64,000 bases of DNA, from positions 15,904,501 to 15,968,500 of the forward strand of contig CM072866.1 in NCBI GenBank assembly GCA_036937835.1, read 5' to 3'. Positions 12,172 to 27,468 of this stretch are shown piece after piece. The notes beneath the pieces were generated by a model. The model saw only the letters and a list, made by a program, of their open reading frames with translations, had not been told where the DNA came from and made no database searches. The stretch is from Pampus argenteus (Eukaryota > Chordata > Actinopteri > Scombriformes > Stromateidae). The position numbers and the translations under genes were made by a program. Positions within the stretch are counted from its first letter, which is position 1; the number at the start of each line of letters is the position of its first letter.

Positions 12172-15100
12172 CTAGTCCGGTTTATCACTGCTTGGGGCTC
12201 CTTGCTGTGTGAGCGTATGCCAGTACTCGACTTTCTTCCCTTTGTTTTTGAGACAGTCGAACCAGTGTCTGAGTCTCTGTCCGCTTGCATTGATGCCCAG
12301 TTCCACTCCACCTGGAACCAGAGGGAGAGGCAGAAACAGACGATGGGTGAGATGACATAAACTGAGGAAAGGAAAAGAAACGAGGAGGAGGACAGACAGA
12401 CAGACGGGAGAAACGAAGGAAGAGAAAATAGACATTCAAGACAAATTACTCCAGGCAGAAAGAAAGATAAATAGACAAGTAACTAGGGAATTACAAGAAA
12501 TGGATATTTAGATAGAGAAAGATTTATTGAAAGGGGACAGCTACTGAATGTAAAGGGTGGTGGGGGTGGGGGAATGAAAACGCAGAGAGGCAGGAAATGA
12601 CTCAGGTGAAAGTAAGCAGAGGTGATGGAGGTGTTGGCGAGGCAGACTGTAAGATACAGAGATGCAGGCAGTTGTCACACCGAGGTGATTACCAAGCCAT
12701 TCATTTGGCTGTGATTGCACAGTTAATGGAGCGTGAAGTTTTAAACACAGTTTTTTTTGGCAATACTGCTTTTTAACAGCACCTTAGAAAATGACAACCA
12801 CAAGCTAACAAGCCTGCATTGAACACTGCCTTAGATGCTGCTGCAGGGAGCAGATGAGCAGCCTTTTTTTTTTTTTTTTTTGCATGTTTCATACCCCATA
12901 TGCTCCGTCTTTTTCCCTTTACTACTAACAGACACACATCTCAGAGAGCAGGTCTAAACCTGTTGACAGTTGTGATTGGATAATCACGCACAACACTCAC
13001 ATCCATCCCCCACCCTCCCCACAACACTCCCACTTCCTCCAGACAGAGATCGATGGAGTGTTCCCTGAGCCTATAAGTTGCTAGTGACAAACGAACGGTC
13101 AGCCATCGTGACATGCAACGGGGGACAGAAAAAGGATGATCTCTGTCTGCTTATTTTTACCCTTCACAAAATCTTCCTCTACTCCCCAGTTTTCTCCTTT
13201 AACCCAGCCAGCACATACAAATATTTGGTGGTGAACTAAAGAAGTGTAGACCTGAAGGAGTGATTATGCTTCACATAAAGTACTTGTAATGCTCTGATCC
13301 CCACACACCTTTCTACCTTTCGGGGTGCGGTTTGTAACTTTCCGAAGCCAACAATCCAACAAGCATACACACTTCACACAGCGATTGGCCAGGCGTGCAT
13401 AAGTGAGAAAGCAGACAGGGTTTGAAGTTTATTTTTTATTCTTCACACTCAATACTTCACTTTCATATCACTTTTTTGTGCACAGTACCAGTAGGTGAGT
13501 GCAACACTACAAATGCCTTTAAAAAGAGTATGTCTGCATCTGGACTTTGTAAATGTAAAACATAACATGGCTAAGGTTGAAATTTGGCTCAGCGTGGAGA
13601 TGAAGTTTCCCATCTCTCCTTGTGTATCGATTCCCCCGTCACGTCATCTACTTGATTTATTGTCTGTTTTTTCTTGTGTACTTTCGCCTACACATTTTTC
13701 CTCTCGCTGTTCAGCTTTCTCTTCTGTGTATCTCCAAAATCTCACCTTTTATCATTTCACATCCTCTATATCTTCTGCTTAGCCTATTAGTCCGCTTGTT
13801 ATTGACCCAGTTAACATAACTGCCAGGCTACTGTATCTATACCTGTAATGATAATAGTCAAGTAAATTGCTGTTATCTGGGGCTATACATTAGACTGACG
13901 GTCTTTTCTCCCAGCAGGGCTAATAACTCACTGGGCTTATCTAAACACCGGGTGTCTCCCACCAACCACCCACTGTCTCACATGTGTGCACACACACATT
14001 AGACAAAGCGCTTTGATCCGAAGACCTTCAAGCTCACAGGGTGGTAATCCATTTTCATGCTTTCCCACTAGTTCCCCATCACTCCTTAAGCTCCCATATA
14101 TTCCAATGCTGTAATATACATACAAGGCAATGCCAAAGTTTATGAAGGATGGAGATCCAGAGAAAACATCATCCTCTTTGATTTCTAAAGCCCCTCTATT
14201 TCCTTTTCCACTCGATCTGCTTGCTCAATCATTCTCCTCCAGCCTCATAATTACCCCTCATCTCTCCACATTTTCTCCCTAGTCCGCTTTCATTTAGACA
14301 CACTTGTACAGTTATCTACTTTGCTGCTGCTTTCCTCTCCTCCCCTCCCCGCCACACCCCAGCATTTCAGCCTACCTATGAAGTCATTGCTCATTCCCAA
14401 GTCGTAGTCCCACACAGAGATCTCAAGGGTTTTCTTTGCCAGCTGGTCCAGGGTGACTTCATATGAAAACTCCTGTGCAGGTGGTGTGCACAAAAAACAT
14501 ATTTATATCAGTGATTCATTAACATGAGACTTGAAAGGAACTCCAATGCATTATTTAGTGCATTTTCAGTAAGAACATGCAGATTGATGCTGGGAACACA
14601 TGCAGCAGATGACACATTTCGGCTTAAAAGGTATGCTTAATTGTTCTGACTTAAATGTCAGATACATTAAAGAACATAATTTGAGCTCATTAGAGAAATT
14701 AAAGAAGTTGCCAGGTGTATGTGTTGTGTTTATTTGTAGAGCGGGAGACAGGTTGTACCTCATTGAATTCAGGGTTGAGAGTCTTTTTCTTCACTGTAGT
14801 CTTGTACTTTGACTTTTTCCCCATATCTGGCTGCAAGATGCTGAGGAAAAGAAAAAGATATTGTCCAGATAACAAATGCTCAAATGTTAAGGTATAGTTT
14901 GACATTTTAGGAAAACATGTTCACTTGCTTATCTTCCAGAGACTTAGATGATAAGTGTGATACTACTTTTGTATAGGTGAGTTTTGTTAGCTAGCAAGGA
15001 TAATTGTTTCCTCCTCTTTTTCCAGTTTTTATATAGCTTTAGCTTCATATTTACATCTTTTTTATTGAACTCTGGTGCAAGAAATTGAAATATCAAACTA

Positions 15101-18100
15101 TTTCTCTGATTCAACCCTGGTTGTAGCTACAGTAGTTACTAATAAATAGAGTGATTTCTGAGAAGCAGGGACAGAATATTAATTATTTAAGAGATCTATG
15201 TAATTAATCCATTACTTCTTTATCTTTTGACCTGTTGTGACAGTAAACCGTGCTTGAATGGCAGAAGACAGAAAGTTTGCAAAATCTCTTTGTGAGATAA
15301 TCCAGAAGTCTTTTGTACAAAGGCAAGGACAGTGAGACAGTGACAAGCGAGAGAGAGGCAGGAAACCACAGCATGATCATAATCATGTCGATGTTGGAGG
15401 AGTATATACGCTCCAGTGGAAGAGGTAACAGAAGGACTGCTAGAGGGCAACAGGAGTCATCATCAGCATAAATTCAAAGTCAGGATGTTTAGGCGGTGAG
15501 ATATCTCACTCTTCCAGCATCCCCCCCTGCCAGTGACGAATCCTGGCTTGACAGCTGGTGCATGAGATGGGCTTGGGGCTGTCACTGCAGAGCCGGAATC
15601 AGAGCGAGTGAAGGATGGAGGGATAGAGGTGGTGAAGGACCAGGGAGAGGAGGAATTGATAGAAAGCAAGGTGGTGGCACAAAGACCGTTTGCTTACTGT
15701 CAGCACTAAAAATGTAATTTTTCATGATATGAAATGATCCGCTGAAGTTATAGTTATCAGAGACCATTTTTGACTTCAGTCCTTCTACTTTGTGTTGACA
15801 ATATAGAGAGATCAGAGTATGATGTGCACAACCTTATTTGATGTCCAACTGCAGTGCATGATTCACAGTCTGTGGAGGCTTGACTGACCAATGGTTCACA
15901 ACATAAATCTGAGCGATCGCAGCGAGATTAAAGAGATAAGAAATAAATAAAAAAAAGATAGATGTAACAAAACATCTTTCTATCATCCAAAATTATGTTC
16001 ATTTGTTTTCATTTTATTTCAGTGTTTTTAGTATGAAATTCATGTTTTGTATTACTGTCCTTCTGCCGTGGACTTCTGTACCGTATCCGTGGCATTTACA
16101 CTGAAGCCTCAATTAGCATCAGATGAACTTAAGAACACGTTTTTGTACAGAATAAGGAATGTGGATTTTGTCCCCCATCACTTCCATAACATCTAAAATT
16201 GGTTTAGGAAGGGATCAATGCCCCTTCCAATGTGAACACATGAATAAAAAATGTGAACCTATTCCAACCAGAAGACACATTAACATACAACCACCACCCT
16301 ACAGTATATATGAAGCTTCTTTAAAAAAAAAAAAAAAATGCTGCTGATCTGACTATAAATTAAGAATGTACAAATTAAAGGCCCTGAAAACATATTTTCT
16401 AAATCCATTTCCAATCTATGAATGATGGGTTACTACATGAAAGTTTTGGTTATTCACATGAAATGGGTCTGAATTTATCAAACCTCACCTACATAGTCCT
16501 GGCAAGACATATTAACTGAATCTTGTTTTTCTATTTATTTATTTTTTATTGTCAAATACACAAATATTCTTTATTATAGAAATCTTATTTTTCGATATGA
16601 GGGGGTTCTTCTTGCTGTTCTGAATTTAAAAAAAAAAAACCTAGACACTGTCATCTTGGTGCAATTTAGAGAGTATTTTAAACTGGGACAGTCTTCACAC
16701 ATTTGCTGATTAAAAATTGATTTATAAGGTGCTGCATAAATTGATCCTCTGGCAGAGTTCATCAGCCAAAGAAACGGCATTGAGCATGTCAGTCGAGGCT
16801 CTGTCAGAGGTGACTGTTAAATTCCTCAGTGCAGGAGCACTTTCAGTAAGTCGGCCTGGTCAGTAAGGAGCGCAAGTACGTGGAACTCAGCACCTGAGGA
16901 GATTAAACTGCTTACAGCATACAAGGCCTTCACACAAATTGAAAATGTGGCTTATCAACACATACAGCTGCCAACACTGACATATAAGCCTGTTGTGATA
17001 TTTTAATGTTGTTATTTGTAGTGATGTTGTATTTTTGCTTAATTGTATAGCAAGTGTGTGCAAATGTACTTTGTATTATACTGTATATGTATGTGTGCTT
17101 TTTGCCTCTTTACATCATAGCCAGGGGGCTATTGATGAAACAAAGCCTTCTGGCTAATTCTGGCTTTTATAACCATGTGTAATCATGTGTTTTTTTTAAA
17201 TTGCACTGTCCCCTTTTAAATAAACCAGTAATACTAATAAAAGCCGTAGCCTACCTACATGTAATAAACCCATTGCAACAACTATTGCATCCTGTGATTC
17301 CAATTCAAACCATGTGTTTCATGACATGTTACCAAATCACTTCCACTCGCTGTTTCCAGACTCTGATATTCTGCAAAAGGTCATTTTCTCCATAAGCGTA
17401 TCAGAATTTATCCCACATAATATTATACGCTGTAGTCTGTCTGCCCTCACAAGAAAGAAAAGGAAAGCGGGAAAAAAAAAAAAAGAAGGAATCAATTGAA
17501 AGAAGCAGCCAAACAAAAGCTCTATTTGACCAGCAGGATGTGGGCAGTCTGAGCTAAATCACATTTTACATTTGGCTCCGAGGCAGCTCAGATGGGGGAA
17601 TTCCAATTTACAGAATAACAAAACACTATTTGACAGCAACATTCATAATAATGATAGCATAAATAAAAATATTCCATACAGCAGCCATCAAACTATGCTC
17701 AAATTACCATAGAAAATTCGATGTGAAGAATAATTCATAACACGGGAGGCTGTTCCATGGAGATAGGGAGGATTATCCCCCTTTTTTTTTTGTTAGCTTT
17801 TTTCTTAAAAAGTAGGTTGTTTGTTGAAGAATACAGTGAAACTAACTAACCGTACAGTTCTTTGCTGTATCCTTCTCATATTTCACACTGATAAGGTTAA
17901 GAGTGACTGATAATGGCCGATGACTTTTAAACACTGTTCTATTAGGCTAGTTTGTTTTTCTCATTTAAAGACTTATTGACAAGCAAGGACAATTTGTGTT
18001 TGACATAATGACATAAGGCATGGACAAAATAGCAAGAACACCTAGAGATAGCATAAAAATCTACTGTAACACAGCACACAACCAGAAGATTATTATATTC

Positions 18101-21100
18101 ACAAAGCATGCTGTACTTGTTAGGTATGTACTGAAAGCGTTTATGATTTAATTGTAACTTGCTGTCTTTACATTACAAAGTTTGGCAACAGTCGATGACT
18201 TGTCTAATATTACATTATGTCCATGTTTTCTAGATCTTGTTTGTATTTATGATAATGTTTCTTTAAAAGGATAGATATAAGTCTATACTTTAAGCCTATC
18301 TTATTCTGATACAGTAGTCACATGCCCAAATGAAATGTTATTGTTTCTCCTTAGTTATTCTGAATCTAATGTGAGGCTTCACCAGTCAGAGTGGTACAAA
18401 CAAAATATTTTTTTAGTATGAAATTCCTTTATTTCGAAGACCTTTGCTGAATTTTGAAATAAAAATACAGCAGCTTTGTTAGATTATTGTCTATTTGATT
18501 TGTCTAACTCAGCCAGAATAGACAAGATGAATGATTATAGCAACTGAAAAAACGCTTTTGACTTCTTAGTCAATTTTGGAATGTTATTTATTTATTTTTT
18601 CATATAGATGCATTTATACTGTTTTGTTGTGCAAATGAGGTCAAATAACACTGTGAACACAACCTGAAACAGCAGTAACAGCAATAATGGTCATAATTCC
18701 ATATCATATCTGTTTTTGTTTGTTTGTTTTTGATCCATGCTCTGGGCTCCAGTCTACATCCTGCCCCACATGAATATCCAACCATTCAACTAACAATCAG
18801 TCATTCATTGTCATCAGTGATCAAACCTTAAAATAAACTGTCAATCAAATGCATTCATCTCCTGTGCGCCTTGTGTCTAACCATATGCCAATACTGTTTA
18901 TCTTCACCCCAGTCCACAATATTTCACCTTTCACCACTCATTTTATGTCATAGTAACCACAGGACATAATCGTAAGACAACTTGACAACTCTCTAACTGC
19001 AGAGATCATGAGAAATTGGTAGCAAAAGTGATCCTGACAGCTATCTGTCTGAGACAACCAGATAAACGAGCTCATCCTCATGAATGAGATAAAGGAACGA
19101 TTAAAACACATAAAACACCGCCATCTATCCCCGTCACAGAAATGACGGTGTTGAAAACAGGAGCTAAATTAAAGAAGCTATGACACAGAGATGCAAAAAA
19201 AAAAAAAAAAAAAAGTGATAAAATGAGTGATGATTGGAACGAGGAGCTAAATATATGCCAGTTGCAGAGAGGAGTCATGATTTTCATTTCACACAAGCGT
19301 TCAGAGGGAAAGAGAACAAATATGTAAAGCACAGCAGTATGCTTGATCAGCAGGAAATATATAATATGTTTTGCACATTTTCTGCCTTCACATGTCATTT
19401 ATTCTGACAATTTTTTTTAATGATTTCGGTAACGTGTGAGGAGCGAGGGAAAGGACTGTGATCCCCTTCTGAAGGATGTAAACTCATGTAATCTTTAAAA
19501 AGCTAATTTGTCCTTTTAAACAGAAGACAAATTAGTTCTGAGATAATTCTGACCTTGTGAGAAAAGACCAATTGGAAAAGCCTTCTGGACAAATACACAC
19601 ACACACACACACACACACAGTGAGCATGGATGAAGACAGTGTCATCAAGATCAGTTTTAGTTACAGATTCCTCCAGAGGACTGCTGTTACTGCTGCAGGG
19701 CATCGCCACTCAACTTAATTGTTCAGCATATTCTAGAGACGTAATTCATCCATCCTTCCAGCAACATCTTCACACACAATTCTTTCTTTGTTTGAAGTTA
19801 ACTTCATTAAACTTCAGATCATTAGTTATGTTTGATCTCAGGAAATCACAAAGTGACATATTAAAAGAGTAGCATATTGTATACCAGACACTGAACTGAG
19901 GCAAACACGGCTCTTGTTTACCTGTGATCGATATAGAGAGTCTCTGGTACAAAAGAGAACAAAAGGAAACTCCAGCAGACAGGCAGATAAAAAAAAAAAT
20001 CCAAATAACTAAAACGGCAAAAATAACAATCAGCAGTGGATTCAACAAATCACGTAAACTAAAACAGCCTATATAAAAGTGTGAAGACACAGAACAAGAG
20101 GAAAGAGACACAACCAAAGCAGGTAAAAAATGAAAAGAGGGGCAGAAAGAAGAGCCAGACACAAAGTCTGTGCATCAAAATTGATAAAGTACAAGGTGGC
20201 ACTTTTAAAGCAGAGGAACAAATCATTGCCTCAGAGAGACAAAAAAGATGCATGTGTATGTCAGAGAGAGAGAGAGAAAGGCATTAACATCCTCTGTTTT
20301 TTTTTTGTTTCTCTCATCTCTCACCACAACAGTTCAAAATACCTTCAAAATAGTACTGTGGGTGAGTACTGAGAATGTTTACTCAATAATTCCCACTTGT
20401 ACAACCTATTGAAATCATTATCAGATAACGATGCTTCTCAATGCAGTAATTCTATTCTAATTCTAAACTGCACAGTTCTGAATAAAAAAAGCCTCCCCAT
20501 CTCTCTCCTATTTACTAAAATAGGAGAGAGAAACCAAGTCAACAGGGCTTCATCTGTTCTTGAATGTTCAAAGACCGTATTCCCATCAAACTATTTGGAT
20601 CACAGTTTAACAACTGAAGACACTAAAGGTAATTTATAGCCATTAAAATTCCTTCACAGACTATTCAGCAACCTGGTGCTCCTTTTGCCTCGTAGCCTCC
20701 CTGTATTGGAGGTGGCATTGGTTACAGGATTGGTTGTCCTGTGTGGGAGCTCTCCATAAGGACTGATGGTATTTAAGTGCACCAAGCAGATCAGAGATTG
20801 AGCTGTGTAGGTTGGCCCAGGTGTGCAGTGTTGGACAGGGTGCTTTTCTCTTGGCTCTGTCTTTTAGACTTTGAAGAGACCTGTGTTGGTTGAGAGAAGT
20901 GTGCACTCCTTCCTGAATGGTACTAATGGCATTGTTTCACCCTAAACAACTGCTCTTGTGAGATATAATATGAAGCCAACCCACCTCAGCATTCTCTATA
21001 CCTTTACGTTTTACTGCACTGTACATCAGATGCTTTTATAGTGCATAATGGCATAGTGGCATAGCATGTGCATTGGTTGAGAACAATGGCCATTAATTGC

Positions 21101-22198
21101 AAATACAAAACAGTTGCATATGAACATAATTTGTTCACAAATATTCCGACGTGACTTACATTTTGACAAAGGGGTCAGAATAGCCGTTGGAGTCCATGGC
21201 AGCCAGATGGGCACAGCGTATGATCCCAACCAGCAGGCAGCCCTTCTCTGTGTTATAGCACAGTGACACCAAGATGCGGCCACGCTGGGGACACAGAAAA
21301 CAACCGTGTCAGACACAGCACCTGTTTCCACTCTGACGTTTCCCCCTTCAATGGATACACGCATTGGGGAATCCGGTAGCAGTTTTAGTTTGTAAGTGAC
21401 TAGAGAAATTAACAAAATACTCTTTCTGAATATTTTTCTTTTTCATCCTGTGAAACTGAAATAAAGCCACGTTGCAAAACTATTGCAAATAATTTAGCTG
21501 TGATTTACTCCAATATTGTTCCCTACCTAGCATATGCAATATATATTTTGCCAAGTGCTTGGTCATGAGTATAAGTTAAAGAGCACAGTCTTGACCTACT
21601 CTATATGAAAAGTGTCATGAGATAACTTTTGTTATGATTTGGTGCCATATGAATAAAATTGACTTGACTTGACTATTGTGTGCCTGTATGGGCTGGAGAA
21701 GCATTCCAATGAAAGTTTGTAATTAAAAAACCTTATCTGGGATTAGCAAAATGATACTGCTCCCTTCTCATGTGAGACCAAAAGCTATTAGCCTCTGTCT
21801 CTAATATCATGAGGAGAAATGAGATAACGGCCACTAGAGGAGAAAACAGCAGACTGGCAACACTGCTGTGATTCACAAACTGTTGCTATACAGTGCATGC
21901 CTTGGACAGTTACTGATTAATTCAACTTTTATTTTTAGATGACGCAAATAGAAGATATATATTGCAATTTCTAAAAAAGTTAAGAAAATGCATTAGATTA
22001 GCCTATCGGAGAGTAATAGGAAATTGCAGTGAGCCATGTTTTGGTTGAAAATGATAACAAGATTGGTGATGATAAAAGATGATGATAGTCTTACCTCCTC
22101 CTCTGCCACCAGCGCTCCCTGCTCCACCATTTGATTGTTAGCTTCTTTATTCTGAAATGAGAGAGATAGATTGACAGATGTGAGGAGAGAGAGAGAGA

Positions 22199-22240
<42 letters not shown>

Positions 22241-22411
22241 TGTGCTGGTTATAACCTACAGAGCCTCCAGGTGAATATCTATTACACAATATAATGCAGC
22301 ATTTGAAATTGATGTCTGATACCCCTCAGGCCAACATGCAGAATGAAAATAGGACACATCTTGATATATATGTCCACAGAAACCTATTTGGTATATATGT
22401 GAACAGTTGAT

Positions 22412-22452
<41 letters not shown>

Positions 22453-24585
22453 TGCACCCAATGTACTTACCTGTGCAATTCTCTCCAGGCCCATATTGTA
22501 GCGTTTGTTCTCACCCTCTCTCAGTTTCTTCAGTGCCACTCTCACTTCTCCAATGAATTCATTTCGTCCGAGTCTGTCCATGTCACATACACACAGCCTT
22601 TATACACAAACACACACACACACACACACACACATTCAGAGAGAGAAGCAGGTGATTGAGTGAAAATTTACAAATGAATCCAGCTGTTTGCTGCACTCAT
22701 TTTTGTGAAGACTGTGCCATTATTTTTCCAAAGTGAATCTGAACAATCAATCAGCTTCATGTGCAAAGAAAGATTAATTATTTGTGCTTTTACTTGAACA
22801 ACCTCATAAATGATGAGAAGCTGAGTGGTTGTTTCAATTATTTTCAATGGATTACAATTATTTCCTTCATGCCTGTTACTCCATCCAGACACTAATGTCC
22901 AACTAACATCACATTTAATCATCTCTCTTTGCAGTCTATCCTGTCATAGTTTTATTCCCCCATCTGTCTTGGACTCACGTTTTTTGGACTCACGTTTTTT
23001 GGACTCTGTGTTTCTGTTATTGTGGTTTCCTGTATTTACTCCGTCATGGACACTTTTCTGTGTTCCGTAGAATATTTTTTTGTGTTTCCATTTGGCCTGC
23101 TGGCATTTTAGATTCTCTTGAGTCTGATTGGGTTTTAGGGTTTTAGTTTTTGCTTGTGCTGTTTTTTTTCTCCTCCGGTGCTCCTCCCCTAGCCTGCTTT
23201 TCCCTCACTCTTTTCTTCCACACCGCCCCTCTCCATGTGCCTTCCCAGCCAATCGGCTCCCTACCTGTGCCCCTGCCCACTCACCTGTGCCCCAATTCCT
23301 GGTTAGTTCAGTTTGTATTTCAGTCCTGTTGTTCAGGTCAGTTTTGTTGGGTCTGTTTGTTGTTGTCTGTTCAGTTTATTTTAGTTTGTTCTATCTTGCT
23401 GTGCCAGCACTCTTGAGTCCTGTTTCTGTTCCTGTGAATATATATTCTTCAGTTCCTGCAGCCTCTGCCTCCTCTGCATTTAAACCCACTCTTCACTTTA
23501 TGTGACCCCTATCAGCCGTAGCTGTACTTTGTTTTGTGTTAATCAGCAAGTGTTAGCATGCTAACACGGTAAACCAAGATTGTGAACATGGTAAACATTA
23601 TACCCACCATTACGCCGAAACATCTGCATGCTACCATTGTCATGGTGAGCATGTTGGCATGATGACAGCAGCATTTTATCCTGGGAAACAGGCGAATCAT
23701 TCTCTATTTACTACAGAGTGCACTGTATTTACCCTCTGACATTTTATTTAAGTGCCTGAATTGTGAGTGTGTAAATGTGTCCCAGTTCCCTCAAAGGATG
23801 TACACTGCTTCCTCCAAACAATCCCACTATGCAGCACCATTTTATAGATATAAATATGACAGTGTGAGTCCACAGTTGACTGTGATGATACAAAATGATG
23901 ATTGGTTCATCACTGGTCTAGAAACACCTGCAAACTCAGCTCTTCTGTAAACACCTTAGGATTGTGTATTTCTTATGAACCTCTCTACAACCCTTTTCTT
24001 CATTGCACTGCCCCTTGATCTACTCGAATCTACTTGAGAATTTGTATCATGACTCTTTTGAAGTCACTGACAGTGGAAACAGTTGATCATCATGTGAGTT
24101 CACTATGTCAGAACATATTCAGAGGAGGTGTTTCCATCTCCCATTTAGTGCATTAAGTATTTAAAAAAAAAAAACACATCTCAAATGAGTCTAAAAATGT
24201 TTTTGTGAAATTGAATTTTGCTGTTAATGTGATACTTCAAAATGTGCATAAAAATACATTGCTCAGTTAAGTGTTAGTGTCCTAACACGTTCTGGTTCTG
24301 TTTTTGAATTATACGATTATTCTATTGCATGGTTTGCTTTTCATTTCCATCTAAATTTAAACAGGAGACAACTGAATCAATATCTTCTATATACGCGTAA
24401 AATGACTTTTTCCACAGAATGCATGTTTTCATGTTTGATGGAGGGTGAATATTCTTGTCTTCACAGCCCATCACCTGCTACAATATTCCCTCTGTACTCA
24501 GATATTCCCAAATGTACTGTCACCGCTCTTGATTTCTTTCTCACTCTTCACTATCTCCTCTCAACCTTTCTATCTCTCACTGCTC

Positions 24586-24629
<44 letters not shown>

Positions 24630-27411
24630 CTTTCCCCCCTTCATGTTCTCTTCCTGTCCCTCTGACATTTGGACGTTTGACATCCTGGTTGCTGCCTTTT
24701 AGTCATAACTGATGAGTATCTCTAGCAGAAGCCTCGGAATAACTGTGACTCATGACCACGGCTGTCAGATGATTTATGTGCCTTTGCTCTGTCATACATG
24801 TACAGTGTCTGTGAAGAGACGAAGGTTTCAGAGAAAAGTGACACCAGTTCTCACCCAAACTTGTGACCCTCTGCGCAAATGCTCCATCTGGTTTCTTTGC
24901 ACCCTCTCCCACATTTTCCGGCTCTAGTATTCTTCTAGAAACCAAATTGCATTGCCAAATTTATTGTGGAGTCACTGACAAAACTCAAAATATATGTAGA
25001 ATCAGCCCAACTCCAAGGTTTTAAATATGCACATGATGACTACGATATAATGCACTGATGTAACACTTTGATGGTTTGAAAGATCATACTAAGAGAGGGT
25101 GGTTAGATTAGAGGTCCATGTATATAATTTCAACATGCAGACAAATCCAAAGATTGACAGACCTGCCATGCCTAGTTACATTTACTATGATTAGACAGTT
25201 TTATTTGGGGAACTTCTTACAAAAAAATCAACAATCCCAACTAAAAATACAATTCTCACTTGAACTTTTCATCAAAATACTGTAGATCTCACCTAAGGCA
25301 TCCAGTATCCAATCTCTGCTTCATCTTCCACCCAATACCAAATCAAGTCCCAGATTCGTCCCCATCATGCCACAACCGGGGACAGTGTGTGTCTATTACG
25401 AAGCCTGTCTGAGGGATGGAGATGGCACTGACATCATCTTGGCAGTCCTTTACTTACTACACACACACACACGCACACACACATACCTCCACAGTCTCAA
25501 TCTCTGCACAGTTAACTGGCAGCCTGATAATCATTTCAGTGGTAAAAGCCAAAAACAGCCTTAAGGTTCAGGTATGCATGAGTGTACAATTCACCTAGTC
25601 TTTGTGCATTAGGTTGCACAAAAAAAAAGGAGGATTTAAGCACCACATTACTACTGTCTAATCATTTTAAATTTGCCCCCCCAAAGCAGAGGCTGACGGC
25701 AGTGGAGAAAGAGCAACATTTGGATCTAATCTTGAAATCATGTCAGCTTCACTACAATACAACGATCTTCTGGTTGACTCATTCTGTCTCATATTCAGAC
25801 ATCAAAGGCGACTGATAAATCAATGTGTTCCCAGTGCAGTTTTCCACGTGTCAGGTATTTTCTAGAAATGAAATCCCCTTTTTAAACAAACTGACTTTTA
25901 TTGGAAATTAAAATGATTTTTAGATTGTGACAACTGTGATGTTTAGGACTAAACAACAGATTTAATTACTTATCAGGATGGAGATTTTCTGCACTGTGTT
26001 CCAGTCTGGTTGATGTTTCACTCAAGACCTGAGCACCTCAGGCAACCTTGCTGCACCAATTAAAGGATTAGCTGGTATGAGGCCAACCATGAAGTCTGGA
26101 TTGAGGACATTAGTTATTAGTTTACTCAGCTGGTACGTTCCTAATAACAGACTGGACCTCCGGTGGTCCTTGGGGGTAAAGTCTGCACACTGAGGAATAG
26201 AGTAGTTGAATACATGATATAAAAAAAGAGTGCTGTAATAACTTTGAGATTTTTTTTTTTAGCAAAGCCATTTCATAACCAGTTTCTTTTTAACTGCCCC
26301 TTTCTATTTAAGTGCATTTTGCTTCAGCACAATGGCTTTATATAATCTTTGTAACTCCAAATGAGTAAAAAAAAAAAAAAAAAGATGAAATAAACAAATA
26401 AAAGCACAAAACCAATCTTCTCCCTCTATTTTACACACTGCATACACCGTTTGTCCCTTCACTACAAAGAACAGTTCGATAGAATGGTTTTAATACCAAA
26501 GACATTTTTTAATGACTCAGGTGTTTCTGGGTACACTCCAGCTTTTATCACTCTCTCTGATGTGGGCTCAAGTGCCCAACAGTAAGTTTTAACAAAAAAA
26601 CCTGAATGAAAACACCGCTCAGCATCGCATGAAAGCCAATTCTTCTAAATTGAAATGGGTTCGGTCTGTGTGCAGCGTAGCCCAGTTTAACCATTTTCTA
26701 ACGCTGTGGTGTCCAGGCCTTCAGGCAGGCCTACAGAGAGGCTGAGTCTGGGCACAGTCCTCCCACTCAGCAGTGCACAGAACATAGGGATCAAAGAGTA
26801 CAGCATCCCCCTCCTCTGCGCCCTGCTGGGACCAGCAGAGCATGATGCAGCGGGGCACAACCAGCGAGTAAACATCTCTCCGGGGATCCCTCACTGTTTC
26901 TCCATTCTCTGACTGCTTGCTGCTTTCTGTGGAGTATTGAGAACAAAGTCTGTCTTTTGGCTGATGTATCATGCTGGGGCCTTAACACATCCAGAGAGAG
27001 TTTGAACAGATTTTCTTCCACTCTCTCTGCCCCCCCCTCCCCCACCCCCATCTCACCACCCTTCCTCATGTCAGACAGCTTTTCATTCACTCCTGCTCGT
27101 TTGCTCTCGTCACATATTTCTCACTGTCCTCATTCTTTCGTTTTTTTTGGCTCCCCTTTGAGTAAACTCCTCCCCATCACTTGCCCCTTTTTTCAAGCTA
27201 AGTGAAATTCCTCATCCATCACTTTATCCATTTCACTACTCTCCCTCTTGCAGCTAATCTCTCTGTCTCTCCACTGACACTTGGATTCTGTCCATCTCTC
27301 TATTCTGTCATCTTCCTCACTCTTGGCCTCCCTAGTTTCCTTCCACACCCCCTTATCTGTCACTTGACATCATTCACGCTTTTCCTTCTGCTCTCTTTGT
27401 TGATCTTGGCA

Positions 27412-27468
<57 letters not shown>

